Below, one piece after another: positions 25,861 through 34,760 of a DNA stretch of 64,000 nucleotides. The number at the start of each line of letters is the position of its first letter. The first letter of the stretch is position 1. The notes below the pieces were generated by a model. The model was not told where the DNA came from, made no database searches, and saw only the letters and a program-made list of their open reading frames with translations. The stretch is from Pseudomonadota bacterium (GTDB lineage Bacteria > Pseudomonadota > Gammaproteobacteria > Burkholderiales > Burkholderiaceae_C): assembly GCA_021805825.1 (NCBI GenBank), contig JAJZEC010000004.1, positions 48,901-112,900 of the forward strand. Reading direction: 5' to 3'. Both the position numbers and the translations under genes were made by a program.

Positions 25861-27219
25861 TCAGCCCCGGTTCTGCGGCCCGCTTGCGCAGGCGCGGGGA
25901 GTTGGCGGCTGGAACGCGGCGTCGTCGGGCGCGCCGTCTGGTCGTTGGTAGATGTAGTCGCGGCGGAAGGGGTAGTCGCTCTGGGCCGCGCGCAGCGCCG
26001 TACCCGCGTCGCGCGCCTCGACCACGCCGTCGGGGCGCGAACACAGCAGCTGGAACAGCGAGATCCAGCCCTGCTCGAAGCCCATCGCCGACCCGGCAAG
26101 GTACAGCCGATAGGCGCGCAGCACCTTGTCGGCCCGTGCCCCGAGTACCCTGCGGGCCTCGTCGAGGCACGATTCCAGCGCGTCCACCCAGCACCACAGC
26201 GTGCGCGCGTAATGCGGGCGCAGGCACTCGGCGTCGAGCGGTTCCAGGCCGCCGCGCGCCAGCGCGTCCATCATCACGCCCACGTGCACCAGCTGACCGC
26301 CGGGGAAGATGTATTTCTCGATGAAGTCCCCCATGCCTCCGCTCAGCTGCGGGTTGTCCGTTCCTCCGGCGGTGATGCCGTGGTTGAGCAGCAGCCCTCC
26401 GGGGCGCAGCAGGCGGCGGATCTTGGCGAAATACGGCACCAGGTTCGGGCGCCCGACATGCTCGACCATGCCCACCGAGGCCACCTTGTCGAAGGGGCGG
26501 GATTCGTCGACGTCGCGGTAGTCCTGAAGCAGCATGCGCACGCGGCCCTGCAGGCCTTTTTCCTGGATCAGGCCCTGGACATAGGCGTGCTGGTTGCGCG
26601 ACAGGGTGATCCCGGTCGCGTCGACTCCGTAATGTTCGGCTGCCCACAGCAGCAACCCGCCCCAGCCGGCGCCGATGTCGATCAGGCGCTCGCCCGGGCG
26701 CAGGCGCAGCTTGCGGCAGATGAGGTCGAGCTTGGCCTGCTGGGCCTGCGCCAGATCGTGGGAGTCCTGCGCAAAGTAGGCGCAGGAGTACACCCGCAGC
26801 GGGTCGAGCCACAAGGCGTAGAAGTCGTCGCTGACGTCGTAGTGGTGCTGGATCTGCGCGGCGTCCCGGCTGCGGCTGTGGTGGGTGCGCTCCCAGAGGG
26901 CGCGACGCATGTTCTGCGTCCAGCGCGCCAGCCAGCTGCCGTCGGCCGCGGTGGGGTCGCCTCCGAGCAGCGCCGGTGCCGCGGCCATCAGGTCGCGCAG
27001 CCGGCCTTCGATCTCGAGCCTGCCTTCGACGTAGTCCTCGGCCAGGCGGCCGATCGCGCCTTGCGCCAGGTGCATCAGCGCGCGCATGTCGCGCACCACC
27101 AGGCGCAACGTGGCCTGCGCAGGGCCGATGAGCCGCCCTCCCGGGAGCTGGACGGCACAGGGCAGAGGCAGCGCCGCAAGGCGCTGTTCCGCGGGTTGCA
27201 GCAGTCGATCCGCAAGCAT
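25861..27219 (-). CDS. cfa: Cyclopropane-fatty-acyl-phospholipid synthase
   Basis: A SAM-dependent enzyme that methylenates cis double bonds of membrane phospholipid acyl chains, usually raised under acid, heat or stationary stress. The 452 aa protein has an N-terminal lipid-binding region. The HYDVSDDFYALWLDP motif follows at about residues 150-164, then the SAM motif LIDIGAGWGGLLLWAAEHYG and the later HVGRPNLVPYF. The start is ATG 27219 with AGGAGG nine bases upstream; the ORF-track frame continues through unrelated sequence. Upstream lies a 293 bp gap in which I could not assign a promoter. Residue patterns suit Cfa more than the mycolic acid methyltransferases. Confidence 0.95.
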   Translation of the reverse strand: MLADRLLQPAEQRLAALPLPCAVQLPGGRLIGPAQATLRLVVRDMRALMHLAQGAIGRLAEDYVEGRLEIEGRLRDLMAAAPALLGGDPTAADGSWLARWTQNMRRALWERTHHSRSRDAAQIQHHYDVSDDFYALWLDPLRVYSCAYFAQDSHDLAQAQQAKLDLICRKLRLRPGERLIDIGAGWGGLLLWAAEHYGVDATGITLSRNQHAYVQGLIQEKGLQGRVRMLLQDYRDVDESRPFDKVASVGMVEHVGRPNLVPYFAKIRRLLRPGGLLLNHGITAGGTDNPQLSGGMGDFIEKYIFPGGQLVHVGVMMDALARGGLEPLDAECLRPHYARTLWCWVDALESCLDEARRVLGARADKVLRAYRLYLAGSAMGFEQGWISLFQLLCSRPDGVVEARDAGTALRAAQSDYPFRRDYIYQRPDGAPDDAAFQPPTPRACASGPQNRG

Positions 27220-27512
27220 GTCAAGAGGCCTCCTCGCGAGAGACGACCGTTGCGAACCCGGGCAGGCCGCAGGGGCCGCCGCGCGCGGGGCGCGGGGAAC
27301 ACCCGCGCGGCCTGCCGGTCGTCGGGAGACACGCCGCGCTTCCCGCGGCACGCCTGGGGTGAAGGCCCCCCCGTCGCTGCGCTCCGCCGGGGAGTGCAGT
27401 CGGCGCCAGGGCGACGACGCAGGATCTGGGCAAAGTGTAGGCCAGCATCGATCGTCGCGCAGCCATGCGCTGCAACGCAGCAGCGCTGCAGCCCGGGGCG
27501 CCGCCGCGCCGT

Positions 27513-27977
27513 TCAGGGGTGCAGCGGAGATTGCACATGCCCCGAGCGCTCGCGCTGCTGGCCGCTGCGCACGATGCTGGCCAGCAGGACCCAGTCGCGC
27601 ACCAGCGCCTCGATCAGGTCGTCGAGCGACAGCACACCGACCACCCGTTCGCCGCTGTCGGTGACCGCCAGGCGGCGTACGCCGTGGCTGAACATCGCCT
27701 GCATCGCTTCGCCCAGATCCGCGTGCTCGGAGATCGTCGCCACTCCGGTGCTCATGGCCTCGGCGACCAGGGCCTGGCGGGGCTGCGCGCCGGCGGCAAC
27801 CGCCTTGAGCACGATGTCGCGATCGGTGAGGATGCCCAGCAGGCGGTTGGCCGCGCTGCCGTCGGTGACGATCAGCGCGCCCACATGCTGCTGGTGCATC
27901 TGCTCGGCCGCGTCCTGCAGATTGCGATCCTGCGGGATGTGGACGGTTCCGCGGGTGAAGATTTCCTGTACCTTCAT
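27513..27977 (-). CDS. Protein with paired CBS domains
   Basis: A 154 aa stand-alone Bateman module with two CBS domains, about residues 5-60 (VHIPQDRNLQDAAEQM ... LLGILTDRDIVLKAV) and 75-130 (GVATISEHADLGEAMQAM ... VVGVLSLDDLIEAL). Such proteins sense adenine nucleotides or SAM; the ligand is unknown here. I start at the second Met (MKVQEIF) because GGAGGA sits about five bases upstream. It is 39 bp downstream of the phosphoribosyltransferase gene. Confidence 0.92.
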   Translation of the reverse strand: MKVQEIFTRGTVHIPQDRNLQDAAEQMHQQHVGALIVTDGSAANRLLGILTDRDIVLKAVAAGAQPRQALVAEAMSTGVATISEHADLGEAMQAMFSHGVRRLAVTDSGERVVGVLSLDDLIEALVRDWVLLASIVRSGQQRERSGHVQSPLHP

Positions 27978-28016
27978 GATGTCCTCCACTGGTGGCGCGC
28001 GCCGCTGGGTTGCCCT

Positions 28017-28709
28017 TCAGCACCGCTCGGCGCGCATCCGGGCGAGCAGGCCGCGCACTTCCTCGTCGCCGGTCTGCCCGAATTCCTGATAGAGGCTGCC
28101 GACGCCGCCGAAGTTCCGCGGCTGCAGCAGCACCACCACATCCTGCGGGGGCAATCCCAGTTCCAGGGCCAGCCCCGCCGGAGCCACCGGGGTGGCGACC
28201 ACCAGGCGTTGCGCTCCGGCGCGGCGCAGCACCGCGAGGGCCGCGCGCATCGTCGCCCCGGTGGCGACCCCGTCGTCGACGACCAGCACGGTTCGGCCCT
28301 GCAGTCTCGGCGGCGGGCGGTCGCCGCGATAAACCTGCTCGCGGCGCAGGCATTCCTTCTGCTCGCGTGCGAGCACCTCGCGCAGTGCCTGTTCACCGAC
28401 ACCGGCCTGGGCGATGACCCCGGGGTTGCGTTCGATCACCCCGCCGGCAGCGATGGCTCCCATCGCCAGTTCCGGTTGCTGCGGCACTCCGAGCTTGCGC
28501 ACCACCAGCACGTCGAGTTCCGCTCCCAGCGCGTGCGCGACCTCGTAGGCCACCGGAACGCCTCCGCGCGGCAGTCCGAGCACCAGCGGGTCGCTGCCCA
28601 GGTGCAGGCCGCGCAGCGCGGCCGCGAGCGCGCGACCGGCGGCGCGGCGGTCGGCGAAGCGCTGCGCTGGGTCGGCCGGCGCGGTGGTGGCGGGAGGTAC
28701 ATCGGTCAT
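28017..28709 (-). CDS. Phosphoribosyltransferase-fold protein
   Basis: A 230 aa type I PRTase-like protein. The PRPP-binding motif VLVVDDGVATGATMRAAL lies at about residues 141-158. The N-terminal LGLPRGGVPVAYEVAHALGAELDVLVVRKLG is typical of the stand-alone phosphoribosyltransferases often found with stress genes and hydrolases. The nucleobase substrate, or whether it is enzymatic at all, is unknown. It heads the PRTase-CBS pair and is 125 bp downstream of the DUF1345 gene. Confidence 0.88.
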   Translation of the reverse strand: MTDVPPATTAPADPAQRFADRRAAGRALAAALRGLHLGSDPLVLGLPRGGVPVAYEVAHALGAELDVLVVRKLGVPQQPELAMGAIAAGGVIERNPGVIAQAGVGEQALREVLAREQKECLRREQVYRGDRPPPRLQGRTVLVVDDGVATGATMRAALAVLRRAGAQRLVVATPVAPAGLALELGLPPQDVVVLLQPRNFGGVGSLYQEFGQTGDEEVRGLLARMRAERC

Positions 28710-28834
28710 GGGTGTCGCTGCTGCGGGTTCGGGCGTCCGACGGGCGCCTGCGGCAAGCTTAGGAAGCGCCTTGCCGCGCGTCCTTGACGCATGTCAGCCG
28801 GCCGGCGCCGGCCGCGCTGCGCAGACGCGGGCGA

Positions 28835-29482
28835 TCAGAGTGCGCCGGCGACGACGTTGACGGTCAGCGCGAGGATGAACACATTGAAGAAGAAGGCCGT
28901 CACGCTGTGCAGCAGCGCGATGTGCCGCAGCGAGCGGCCGCGGATCTCCACGTCCGAGGTCTGGAAGGTCATGCTCAGCACGACGGCGAAGTACAGGTAG
29001 TCCCAGTAGTCGGGCGGCAATTCGCCGGGGAACACCAGCGCCGGCTGGCCGAGTTTGCGCTCCAGATGGTCGGCATGGGCGTAGGCCTGCGCGAACACCA
29101 CGCTGAAGAACAGCCACGACAGCACGATGCTGGCGCCGGCCAGCGGCAGGTCGCCTGGCTGCGCCGCGCCGCCGGCATGCAGTTCCAGGCGCAGCGCCAG
29201 CAGCACCATGCCGGAGACCAGCGCGGAAAACACCAGCACGGCCCAGCGGCCCTGCATTTGGCCCTGCGCGCGGCGCGCCATCGCCTGCGGCGCGCTGTGG
29301 GCCATCATCCACGCGATCGAACCCAGGTAGGCGGAACTGCCGAGGTCGAAGGACAGCAGCAGCGCGCGTGCCGTACCGAGCTGCGCCTGCAGCGCGAGCG
29401 ACAGCGCCAGCGTCAGCAGCATCGAGGCACTCAGGCGCGGGTGCAGCAGCAGGGTATGCAGCAGGCGTACACGGCGTGGCAT
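28835..29482 (-). CDS. DUF1345 membrane protein
   Basis: A 215 aa polytopic membrane protein with about five hydrophobic segments. I recognise DUF1345 from the conserved core YLYFAVVLSMTFQTSDVEI followed by RHIALLHSVTAFFFNVFILALTVN. Function is unknown; the T-F-Q-T-S-D-V motif may line a channel, which is speculation. It is the first gene of the leftward stress group and diverges from argB across about 140 bp. Confidence 0.88.
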   Translation of the reverse strand: MPRRVRLLHTLLLHPRLSASMLLTLALSLALQAQLGTARALLLSFDLGSSAYLGSIAWMMAHSAPQAMARRAQGQMQGRWAVLVFSALVSGMVLLALRLELHAGGAAQPGDLPLAGASIVLSWLFFSVVFAQAYAHADHLERKLGQPALVFPGELPPDYWDYLYFAVVLSMTFQTSDVEIRGRSLRHIALLHSVTAFFFNVFILALTVNVVAGAL

Positions 29483-29558
29483 GGGCTCGGGGAGCTGGCG
29501 GCATCGGGGAGCAGTCCCAGTGTACCGGGCGGGGGGCGGGTGTGCCGCGGCTTGTCCC

Positions 29559-29564
29559 TAGAAT
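29559..29564 (+). promoter_or_regulatory. Candidate -10 element for argB
   Basis: TAGAAT (five of six to TATAAT) lies 60 bp upstream of the argB ATG in the context GTCCCTAGAATGG. The oxidase-operon promoter shares this context (GTCCCTATAATGG at about 41676). No convincing -35 is visible. Confidence 0.4.
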
Positions 29565-29624
29565 GGAAGCTGCCCGGCATGCGCGAACCTTGCCCGGGGC
29601 TCTCCACGTCCTGCCGATGCTGCC

Positions 29625-30530
29625 ATGACCGACGATCCGACACCCGAACTCGCCCATATTTCCCCCCGCGACAAGGCGGAGATCCTGGCACAGGCGCTTC
29701 CCTACATCCGCAAGTTCCACGGCAAGACCCTGGTGATCAAGTATGGCGGCAACGCGATGACCGACCCCGCGTTGCAGCAGGATTTCGCCGAGGACGTGGT
29801 GCTGCTCAAGCTCGTGGGCATGAACCCGGTGGTCGTCCATGGCGGCGGCCCGCAGATCGACGAGGCCCTGGCGAAGATCGGCAAGAAGGGAACCTTCATC
29901 CAGGGCATGCGGGTGACCGACGCCGAGACCATGGAGGTCGTCGAGTGGGTGCTGGCCGGCCAGGTGCAGCAGGACATCGTCGGCCTGATCAACTTCGCAG
30001 GCGGCAAGGCGGTGGGCCTGACCGGTCGCGACGGCGGCATGATCCGGGCGCGCAAGCTGCGCATGCGCGACCGCCAGAACCCGGAGCTCGAGCACGATGT
30101 CGGCCAGGTGGGGGAGATCGAGGCCATCGACCCCTCGGTGGTGAAGGCGCTGCAGGACGACCAGTTCATTCCGGTCATCTCCCCGCTGGGCTTCGGAGCA
30201 GACAACGAGAACTTCAACATCAACGCCGATGTCGTGGCGGGCAAGCTCGCCGAGGTGCTGAAGGCGGAAAAGCTGGTGCTGCTGACCAACACCCCGGGCG
30301 TGCTGGACAAGCAGGGGCAGTTGCTGACCGACCTGTCGGCGCGGGAGATCGATGACCTGTTCGCCGACGGCAGCATTTCCGGAGGCATGCTGCCGAAGAT
30401 CGCCTCGGCCCTCGACGCTGCGCGCTCGGGAGTGAACTCGGTGCACATCATCGACGGGCGCATACCCCATGCGATGCTGCTGGAGATCCTGACCGAGCAG
30501 GCCTTCGGCACGATGATCCGCTCGCATTGA
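29625..30530 (+). CDS. argB: Acetylglutamate kinase
   Basis: ArgB phosphorylates N-acetylglutamate in arginine synthesis. The 301 aa protein shows the amino-acid-kinase motifs [12 protein letters not shown] (about residues 36-47), [13 protein letters not shown] and [15 protein letters not shown]. The late [15 protein letters not shown] and [13 protein letters not shown] follow. The N-terminal helix extension seen in arginine-inhibited hexameric enzymes is present ([20 protein letters not shown]), so feedback inhibition is likely. The HAD nucleotidase gene overlaps its stop. Confidence 0.97.
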   Translation: MTDDPTPELAHISPRDKAEILAQALPYIRKFHGKTLVIKYGGNAMTDPALQQDFAEDVVLLKLVGMNPVVVHGGGPQIDEALAKIGKKGTFIQGMRVTDAETMEVVEWVLAGQVQQDIVGLINFAGGKAVGLTGRDGGMIRARKLRMRDRQNPELEHDVGQVGEIEAIDPSVVKALQDDQFIPVISPLGFGADNENFNINADVVAGKLAEVLKAEKLVLLTNTPGVLDKQGQLLTDLSAREIDDLFADGSISGGMLPKIASALDAARSGVNSVHIIDGRIPHAMLLEILTEQAFGTMIRSH

Positions 30531-31291
30531 GCCCCGGCCGCCGCCACGCCCCGGCGCCGTCCGGGGTGCCCCGTGCCACGGTGTGGTTGTTCGACATGGA
30601 CGACACCCTGCACGATGCCTCCTGGCGGGTGTTCCCGCGCATGCTGCAGGAGATGCGCGCCTACATCGAGCGCCACCTGGGTGTCGATGCCGGGGAGGCC
30701 GATCGCCTGCGCCAGCATTTCTGGGCGCGCCATGGTGCCACGCTGCTCGGGCTGGTGCGCGAGCACGGGGTGCACGCCGAGCACTTCCTGGCCGAGACCC
30801 ACCGCTTCGACGACCTGCCGGGGCTGCTGCGCAGCGACCGCAGCCAGCGCGCGGCGCTGCGTCGCCTCGACGGCCGCAAGTACGTGCTGACCAATGCGCC
30901 GCGTGCCTACGCGCTGCGGGTGCTTCGCGCGATCGGCATCCTCCACGCTTTCGACGGGGTGATCGCCATCGAAGACATGCGCCAGTTCGGGCAGTGGCGG
31001 CCCAAGCCCGACGCGCGCATGTTGCGCCATGTGCTGCGCCGCCTGCGCCTGCGGCCCGCGCAATGCCTGCTGGTCGAGGACACCCTCGAACACCTGCGCG
31101 CGGCGCGCACGATGGGCTTGCGCGGCGTGTGGTTCACCCGCTACGCCCACCGCGCGCTGCGGCGGGACGCGACGGCGGTGTCGGGGCGGCCCGGACGCAG
31201 GCCTTCCAGGCATGGCAGGCCCGGCTGGGTCGGTGCGCGCACGGCCACCCTGTGGCGCCTGCGCCGCCTGCGCCACGCCTCGCGGCGCTGA
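30527..31291 (+). CDS. HAD-family pyrimidine 5'-nucleotidase-like hydrolase
   Basis: A HAD phosphatase of about 250 aa with motif [13 protein letters not shown], motif [11 protein letters not shown], the lysine loop WRPKPDARM and motif [19 protein letters not shown]. This pattern matches the SdtA/YjjG-type pyrimidine 5'-nucleotidases that lie between argB and slmA in many betaproteobacteria. The start is uncertain. The TTG used overlaps the argB stop but has no clear ribosome site; GTG 30580, right at the domain, is possible. The C-terminus has an Arg-rich tail of about 40 residues not needed for the fold. Confidence 0.85.
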   Translation: MSPGRRHAPAPSGVPRATVWLFDMDDTLHDASWRVFPRMLQEMRAYIERHLGVDAGEADRLRQHFWARHGATLLGLVREHGVHAEHFLAETHRFDDLPGLLRSDRSQRAALRRLDGRKYVLTNAPRAYALRVLRAIGILHAFDGVIAIEDMRQFGQWRPKPDARMLRHVLRRLRLRPAQCLLVEDTLEHLRAARTMGLRGVWFTRYAHRALRRDATAVSGRPGRRPSRHGRPGWVGARTATLWRLRRLRHASRR

Positions 31292-31328
31292 GGGCTGGCG
31301 CCGCGGGGCGTGCGAGAATCGGCGCGCC

Positions 31329-31958
31329 ATGTCCGACATCGCCGAACCCGCGCCGGCCGCCTGTTGGTCGCCGCAGCGCAAGCGCGCTCCCGCCGGCCAG
31401 CGCAGGCAGCAGATCCTGCAGTGCCTGGCCGGCATGCTGGAAGAATCCCCCGCGGAGCGCGTGACCACGGCCGCGCTCGCGGCGCGGCTGCAGGTGTCGG
31501 AGGCCGCCCTGTATCGGCACTTCGCCAGCAAGGCGCAGATGTTCGAGGCGCTCATCGAGTTCATCGAAGTCTCGCTGTTCGGGCTCGCCGCACAGATCGA
31601 GACCCAGCAGCCTTCGGGGCTGGCGCAGGCGCTGCGCATGGTGCAGGCGCTGCTGGTGTTTGCCGAGCGCAACCCCGGGCTGTGCCGCGTGCTCGAGGGC
31701 GACGCCCTGGTCGGCGAGCACGCGCGCCTGCGCCAGCGCGTGCATCTCCTGCTGGCACGCCTGGAGGCGCGGGTGCGCCAGAGCCTCAAGCTGGCGGAGC
31801 AGCAGGGCGAGGTCGGCGCCGGCTTCGACCCCGGCGAGCGCGCGCGCTGGCTGCTGACCTATGCCCGCGGCTGCCTGGCGCGGCGCGTGCGCGACGGCGC
31901 TGCGCTGTCCGAGGGCGCCGAGCAGGCCGCGCTGCTGAGCTTGCTCGCTGGTGGTTGA
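31329..31958 (+). CDS. slmA: TetR-fold nucleoid occlusion factor SlmA-like protein
   Basis: A 209 aa TetR-family protein. The HTH lies at about residues 45-65 (VTTAALAARLQVSEAALYRHFASKAQMF), and FIEVSLFGL begins the C-terminal domain. SlmA binds nucleoid-associated sites and blocks FtsZ assembly over DNA. Assignment rests on the match to the SlmA-type A-A-L-A-x-x-L-x-V-S-E-A-A-L-Y-R-H-F segment and on the argB-nucleotidase-slmA order. The start is ATG 31329. Its stop overlaps the -35 of the next promoter. Confidence 0.85.
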   Translation: MSDIAEPAPAACWSPQRKRAPAGQRRQQILQCLAGMLEESPAERVTTAALAARLQVSEAALYRHFASKAQMFEALIEFIEVSLFGLAAQIETQQPSGLAQALRMVQALLVFAERNPGLCRVLEGDALVGEHARLRQRVHLLLARLEARVRQSLKLAEQQGEVGAGFDPGERARWLLTYARGCLARRVRDGAALSEGAEQAALLSLLAGG

Positions 31959-31983
31959 CAAAGCCGGCGAATTCAGAAATAGT
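31955..31983 (+). promoter_or_regulatory. Promoter of tetR and the beta-oxidation operon
   Basis: A perfect -35 TTGACA (31955-31960), a 17-bp spacer and a -10 AATAGT (31978-31983, four of six) precede the TetR gene. The -35 overlaps the slmA stop codon. The section from -10 onward is AT-richer than its surroundings. Confidence 0.7.
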
Positions 31984-31995
31984 ACGACCGTTCGT
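31984..31995 (+). promoter_or_regulatory. Probable TetR operator
   Basis: ACGACCGTTCGT, directly after the -10, is a dyad with arms ACGA/TCGT. It resembles operators of TetR-type fatty-acid regulators. It would cover the transcription start, giving simple autorepression of tetR and the downstream operon. No second copy was seen before the dehydrogenase gene. Confidence 0.55.
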
Positions 31996-32076
31996 TTCTT
32001 TTGCTTGCCCACGGGCCGGCCCTGGCGCGCACTGGCGTGCCGACCCGGCGCGCGAGGCTCCGGCCAACCGTCGTCG

Positions 32077-32823
32077 ATGAACCGCAAGATCCGCAGTGCG
32101 CAATCCCCTGCCGAGCCGGCCTCCGGGCCCGCCTCGTCGCTGCTCGCCGCGGCAGGCCCGGCATGGGGCGCCGAGGCCCCCGTGGAGGCGCCGGGAAAGG
32201 GACGGCAGACGCGCCTGGCGATCCTCGATTGCGCCTTGCAGATGGCCGGGCGCATCGGTCTCGAGGGCTTGTCGATCGGGGTGCTGGCCGACCGCATGCA
32301 CATGAGCAAGTCGGGGGTGTTCGCCCATTTCGGCTCGCGCGAGGAACTGCAGATCTCGGTCATTCGTCATTACCACCAGCTGTTCGACGCCGAGGTTTTT
32401 CAGCCCGCATTGCGACTGCCGCGCGGGCTTCCCCGTCTGCACGCGATGTTCGACCGCTGGCTGCAGCAGGTCAGCCGCGAGGTCGAGACCGGGTGCATCT
32501 ACATTTCCGGAGCGGTCGAGTTCGATGACCGCCCCGGCGCGGTGCGCGACGCCCTGGTGCTGATGGTGCAGACCTGGCGCGACGCGCTGCAGCGCGCCAT
32601 CGAGCAGGCGGTGGAGCAGGGGCACCTGCGGCCCGACACGCCGCCCGCCCAACTGCTGTTCGAACTCCACGGACTGGTGCTGGCCGTGCACCACGACGCG
32701 CGCCTGCTGCGCCTGCCGGGTGGCGTGGCGATGGCACGCCGCGCCTACGGTCGGGCGCTGGGCGCCTGGACCACCGACGCGGGCGCCGCGCTGCTGCGCA
32801 AGCTGTGCGGCCGCGACGACTGA
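32077..32823 (+). CDS. TetR-family repressor of the beta-oxidation operon
   Basis: A 248 aa TetR protein with an unusual Ala/Pro-rich N-terminal tail of about 40 residues before the HTH. The HTH is GRQTRLAILDCALQMAGRIGLEGLSIGVLADRMHMSKSG, quoted in pieces: the recognition helix is MHMSKSGVFAHFGSREEL. The C-terminal part (YISGAVEFDDRPGAVRDAL) resembles TetR_C domains of fatty-acid-responsive regulators. The start is ATG 32077. It precedes the acyl-CoA dehydrogenase by 69 bp of C-rich sequence with no promoter visible, so regulator and enzymes are probably co-transcribed. An acyl-CoA ligand is inferred from context. Confidence 0.88.
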   Translation: MNRKIRSAQSPAEPASGPASSLLAAAGPAWGAEAPVEAPGKGRQTRLAILDCALQMAGRIGLEGLSIGVLADRMHMSKSGVFAHFGSREELQISVIRHYHQLFDAEVFQPALRLPRGLPRLHAMFDRWLQQVSREVETGCIYISGAVEFDDRPGAVRDALVLMVQTWRDALQRAIEQAVEQGHLRPDTPPAQLLFELHGLVLAVHHDARLLRLPGGVAMARRAYGRALGAWTTDAGAALLRKLCGRDD

Positions 32824-32892
32824 ACCCCGGCACCCACCCCGACGCAACCCCCACCCACCCCACGCTTCCCAGGGAACCCCAGGAGATCCGCG

Positions 32893-34689
32893 ATGCCCAG
32901 CTACAACCCGCCGCTGCGCCATATGAAATTCGTCATGCACGAGGTGCTGCAGGTCGTGCCGGCGCTGCGCGAACTGCCGACGCACGCCGAAATCGACGCC
33001 GAACTCATCGACCAGGTGTGCGAGGAAGGCGGCAAGTTCTGCGCCGAAGTGCTGCAGCCGCTGAATGCCAGCGGCGACGCCGAGGGCTGTCGCTACGACC
33101 CGCAGGCGCGTGCCGTCAGCACGCCGGCCGGCTATGCCCAGGCCTGGCAGCAGTTCGTCGAGGCGGGCTGGCCGCTGCTCACCGCCGAGCCCGAGTATGG
33201 CGGCCAGGGGCTTCCGCACCTGGTGGGCAGCGCGCTGCACGAGATGGAGAACGCGGCCAATCAGGCCTGGGCCATGTACCCCGGGCTGACGCAGGGCGTG
33301 CTCGAACTGCTGGGCGCGCACGGCAGTCCGCAGCAGAAGAATCTGTATCTGCCGCGACTGGCCAGCGGCGAGTGGACCGGAACCATGTGCCTCACCGAGG
33401 CGCACTGCGGCACCGATCTCGGCCTGATCCGCACCCGCGCGCTTCCACAGCAGGACGGTTCCTACCTGCTGAGCGGGCAGAAGATCTTCATTTCCAGTGG
33501 CGAACATGACCTGTCGTCGAACATCATCCACATGGTGCTCGCCAAGCTGCCCGATGCCCCGGAGGGCTCCAAGGGCATCTCGCTGTTCGTCGTGCCCAAG
33601 TTCCTGCCCGATGCCTCGGGCCAGCCTGGGCAGCGCAACGGCATCTTCTGCTCGGGCATCGAGCACAAGATGGGCATCCACGGCAACGCGACCTGCCAGA
33701 TGAGTCTGGAGGACGCGCGTGGCTGGATGGTGGGCGAGGCCAACAAGGGCCTGGCGGCGATGTTCGTGATGATGAACGGCGCGCGTCTGGGCGTGGGCAT
33801 GCAGTCGCTGGGGTTGACCGAGGCCGCCTACCAGAACGGCCTGGCCTACGCCCGCGACCGCCTGCAGATGCGTTCGCTGACCGGGCCGAAGGCGCCGCAG
33901 CAGGCGGCGGATCCGATCCTGGTGCATCCCGACGTGCGGCGCATGCTGCTGACGGCGCGCGCCTGGGCCGAGGGCGGTCGCTTCCTCGCGTACTGGGTGG
34001 CGCTGATGCTGGATCAGTCGCTGCACCACCCCGATGCCGAGGTGCGCAAGGACACCGCCGACCTGGTCGCGCTCCTGACCCCGATCGTCAAGGCCTTCGT
34101 GTCCGACAATGCCTTTCAGGCCGTCAACGAGTGCCTGCAGGTATTCGGCGGCCATGGTTACATCCGCGAATGGGGCATGGAACAATTCGTGCGCGATGCG
34201 CGGATCAACATGATCTACGAAGGAACGAACACCATCCAGGCGCTGGATCTGATCGGGCGCAAGGTGCTGATGGACGGCGGCGCCAGGCTGAAGAAGCTGG
34301 GTCGCATCATCGGCCAGTTCATCGAGGCCGAGGGCGTCGTCGAATCGATGCAGGAATTCGTCAATCCCCTGGCCGACCTCGCCACCAAGGTGCAGAAGCT
34401 CAGCATGGAGCTGGGCATGAAGGCGATGACCGACCGCGAGCAGGTCGGCGCCGCGGCCACGCCCTACCTGCGGGTGGTCGGCCACCTGGTGTACGCCTAC
34501 GGCTTCGCGCGCATGGCCAAGGTCGCGCAGGCCGGACTGGCGCGCGGAGGTGACGAGGCCTTCTACCAGGCGCGCCTGCAGACCGCGCGCTTCTATTTCG
34601 CCCGCCTGCTGCCCGAGACGGCGATGGCCATTCGCCAGGCGCGCAGCGGCGCAGCGTCGCTGATGGACACCGAGGCGGTGTTCGCCTGA
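32893..34689 (+). CDS. Acyl-CoA dehydrogenase (large FadE/DmdC-like type)
   Basis: A 598 aa FAD enzyme for the first beta-oxidation step. The N-terminal domain opens MPSYNPPLRHMKFVMHEV. The FAD/substrate region has GTMCLTEAHCGTDLGLIRT. The C-terminal catalytic region has GGHGYIREWGMEQFVRD and then MIYEGTNTIQALDLIGRK, whose Glu is the likely catalytic base. A further C-terminal domain of about 120 residues makes it longer than classical 380 aa enzymes. This is typical of the FadE5/DmdC-like group (the DmdC branch uses methylmercaptopropionyl-CoA). AGGAG seven bases upstream fixes the start. Chain-length preference is unknown. Confidence 0.93.
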   Translation: MPSYNPPLRHMKFVMHEVLQVVPALRELPTHAEIDAELIDQVCEEGGKFCAEVLQPLNASGDAEGCRYDPQARAVSTPAGYAQAWQQFVEAGWPLLTAEPEYGGQGLPHLVGSALHEMENAANQAWAMYPGLTQGVLELLGAHGSPQQKNLYLPRLASGEWTGTMCLTEAHCGTDLGLIRTRALPQQDGSYLLSGQKIFISSGEHDLSSNIIHMVLAKLPDAPEGSKGISLFVVPKFLPDASGQPGQRNGIFCSGIEHKMGIHGNATCQMSLEDARGWMVGEANKGLAAMFVMMNGARLGVGMQSLGLTEAAYQNGLAYARDRLQMRSLTGPKAPQQAADPILVHPDVRRMLLTARAWAEGGRFLAYWVALMLDQSLHHPDAEVRKDTADLVALLTPIVKAFVSDNAFQAVNECLQVFGGHGYIREWGMEQFVRDARINMIYEGTNTIQALDLIGRKVLMDGGARLKKLGRIIGQFIEAEGVVESMQEFVNPLADLATKVQKLSMELGMKAMTDREQVGAAATPYLRVVGHLVYAYGFARMAKVAQAGLARGGDEAFYQARLQTARFYFARLLPETAMAIRQARSGAASLMDTEAVFA

Positions 34690-34760
34690 GCCGGATCGTC
34701 CGGCGCCTGCCCCTTGCCCTGTTCCGCAATCCCCTCCACCCCCGTCACCTCCTGAAGACC

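Noticed and set aside
28800-28813. Perfect 14-bp palindrome GGCCGGCGCCGGCC
   Set aside because: No loop, no T-tract, pure GC; expected by chance in this composition.
28794-30527. Minus-strand ORF of 577 aa opposite argB and through DUF1345
   Set aside because: Antisense/out-of-frame shadow of argB and the DUF1345 gene.
32824-32892. C-rich tract before the acyl-CoA dehydrogenase as a separate promoter
   Set aside because: It is composed of repeated CCC/ACCC words with no -35 or -10 elements.
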